A DNA stretch of 64,000 nt from Pseudonocardia sp. CNS-004 (GTDB lineage Bacteria > Actinomycetota > Actinomycetes > Mycobacteriales > Pseudonocardiaceae), in the NCBI GenBank assembly GCA_001942185.1, contig MKJV01000145.1:1-64000 (forward strand), given 5' to 3'. Below the pieces are notes generated by a model. It was not told where the DNA came from and searched no databases. It saw only the letters and a program-made list of their open reading frames with translations. Made by a program: the position numbers and the translations under genes. Position 1 is the first letter of the stretch. Every line of letters starts with the position of its first letter. Of the stretch, positions 63,144-64,000 are shown in pieces.

Positions 63144-64000
63144 TCAGCCGCCGAGGTTGTCGAGGACGAGCAGCACCGACAGGAAGCCGAAGAAGAGGAA
63201 CGAGACGGCCAGCACCGCCAGCCGCACGCCGCCGATCTGCAGTTCCTTCGGCAGTGCCTTCCGGTTGAGCTGGATCAGCAGCCCGGAGTAGATGAACATC
63301 TGCACGCCCGCGATGGAGGACGAGATCACGAGCAGCACGAAGGGCTGGCTGACCCCCGAGAGCAGGATCAGCGAGCCCACGATGATCATGAGCCAGACGG
63401 TCGTGACGTAGATCCTGCTCTCGGTCCAGGTCTGGCTGTCCTTCAACGCGTTGATCTTGAGCTGGTCGGCGATCAGGCGGCTGGTGTAGTCGAGGATCCC
63501 GAGGTTGGTCGAGAACAGGGTGATGACCGCGGTGAACCAGAAGGCGGTGCCGAACCACGGCGCCACGGTTTCCTGCAGGGCCTGCCCTTCGAGACGCAGG
63601 AACGCAAGGTTCTGCTCCTCCACCTGGCCGACCGGGAGCGTCGAGTACGCCAGCACCGCCAGGATGACGAGCGAGATGACCCCGACGAGGAAGAAGGTGA
63701 TGAACTGCTCCCAGTTGGCGACCCTCCACCAGCCTGCCACCGCCGCATGTTCTCGGGGTCGGTGCGGAACATGTACCCGAGGGAGGGCTTCGCCTCCTCG
63801 TGTCCGGTGATGGGGGAGACGATCTTGGGCATGTGCCTGCCCATCCCCATGCCCTTGTCCCGGATGTAGTTGTCTGCACGAGGTTGTTGGCGCCGCCGGC
63901 GCCTGCGAACGCCAGCGCGCCGAGGAGCAGCGCGATGTCCAGGTTCTCGTGTCCGATCGGGAAGGTGGCCTGGCCGACGCCCTCGGTGAAGAGCGCACCC
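63144..64000 (-). CDS. Nramp-family metal ion transporter, C-terminal part (frameshifts)
   Basis: The gene enters from beyond base 64000. Successive frames read EGVGQATFPIGHENLDIALLLGALAFAGAGGANNLVQ, DNYIRDKGMGMGRHMPKIVSP and WEQFITFFLVGVISLVILAVLAYSTLP, ending QPFVLLVISSSIAGVQMFIYSGLLIQLNRKALP. The AGAGGANNLVQDNYIRDKGMG stretch is that of the Nramp group with GAGG...N(x)Y loops. Shifts lie near 63878 and 63740. Mn2+/Fe2+ uptake is the family function; this actinobacterial branch is less studied. Confidence 0.78.
   Translation of the reverse strand, partial: VRSSPRASARPPSRSDTRTWTSRCSSARWRSQAPAAPTTSCRQLHPGQGHGDGQAHAQDRLPHHRTRGGEALPRVHVPHRPREHAAVAGWWRVANWEQFITFFLVGVISLVILAVLAYSTLPVGQVEEQNLAFLRLEGQALQETVAPWFGTAFWFTAVITLFSTNLGILDYTSRLIADQLKINALKDSQTWTESRIYVTTVWLMIIVGSLILLSGVSQPFVLLVISSSIAGVQMFIYSGLLIQLNRKALPKELQIGGVRLAVLAVSFLFFGFLSVLLVLDNLGG

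Noticed and set aside
1..64000. Prophage or integrative element
   Set aside because: No integrase, transposase, phage structural gene, tRNA or flanking attachment repeat is visible.
1..64000. Mass pseudogenisation
   Set aside because: Broken genes keep all motifs on both sides of each shift and the faults are almost all single G/C losses, which fits sequencing error better.

Overview
The window is high-GC (roughly 70 % or more), densely coded actinobacterial DNA. Starts are very often GTG, neighbouring genes commonly overlap as GTGA or ATGA, and the families present (DUF222/HNH 13E12-type nuclease, PaaX, MetS-type NSS small subunit, F420-type nitroreductase and PPM1-type methyltransferase remnants) fit an actinomycete, most likely of the Pseudonocardia group. 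The genus is inferred from overall character, not from a marker gene. No rRNA, tRNA, CRISPR array, integrase or transposase is visible.

A feature that affects almost every entry: more than 25 genes are interrupted by single-base frameshifts, nearly all one missing G or C in a short G/C run, with the protein continuing perfectly in the next frame. This looks like systematic indel error in the assembly rather than mass gene decay. I therefore annotate these as single CDSs spanning the shift and give the likely position.

Layout. 1-371: start of a DUF222/HNH nuclease leaving the window. 371-1080: non-coding repeats with three copies of a 16-bp palindrome. 1081-6560 (-): tightly coupled TPR / aldo-keto reductase / YdcZ-type DMT / tandem-domain SagB-like dehydrogenase / cytochrome P450 cassette. 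6668-8357: MFS efflux pump and divergent MarR. 8379-16589: DUF4185, PaaX, and a CoA-dependent aromatic cluster (RidA, SDR, enoyl-CoA hydratase, acyl-CoA dehydrogenase, fused FAD monooxygenase/OYE) plus a 2-oxopent-4-enoate hydratase-like gene. 16609-20840: LysR and a MaoC / CaiB / acyl-CoA dehydrogenase operon. 20943-22397: two divergent YCII proteins and an SDR. 22403-25636 (-): a SsuABC/TauABC-like importer, preceded by its IclR gene (25784-26550). 26631-37196 (+): one long operon with a peptide-type ABC importer, the three enzymes of carnitine cleavage to glycine betaine (BKACE, carnitine dehydrogenase, betainyl-CoA thioesterase), and a DUF3604 protein with a small partner ORF. 37199-41683: CAP protein, aminotransferase, EamA exporter, GntR and a 3-hydroxyisobutyrate-dehydrogenase-like enzyme joined by a shared operator. 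41818-48156: GPP34, TPR, AI-2E transporter, NSS transporter with its 43-residue MetS partner, gene remnants and an SDR. 48524-52525: APC permease behind tandem operators, LysR, and a two-subunit 3-oxoacid CoA-transferase. 52464-55058 (-): MetNIQ importer. 55780-58110: small exported protein and an OmpR/EnvZ-type two-component system. 58148-62957: CGNR regulator, CynX-like MFS, RmlC, sugar C-methyltransferase-like protein, acyltransferase-3. 63047-64000 (-): Nramp transporter, partial, with a possible 30-residue membrane miniprotein.

Overall this is accessory catabolic and transport territory: many small regulator-plus-operon modules for amino acids, aromatic acids, quaternary amines and short acyl-CoAs. 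The most noteworthy items are the carnitine/DUF3604 operon, the SagB-P450 cassette, the RidA-containing aminobenzoyl-CoA cluster, and a set of palindromic elements that sit at convergent gene ends, one of which has landed in frame inside a coding sequence.
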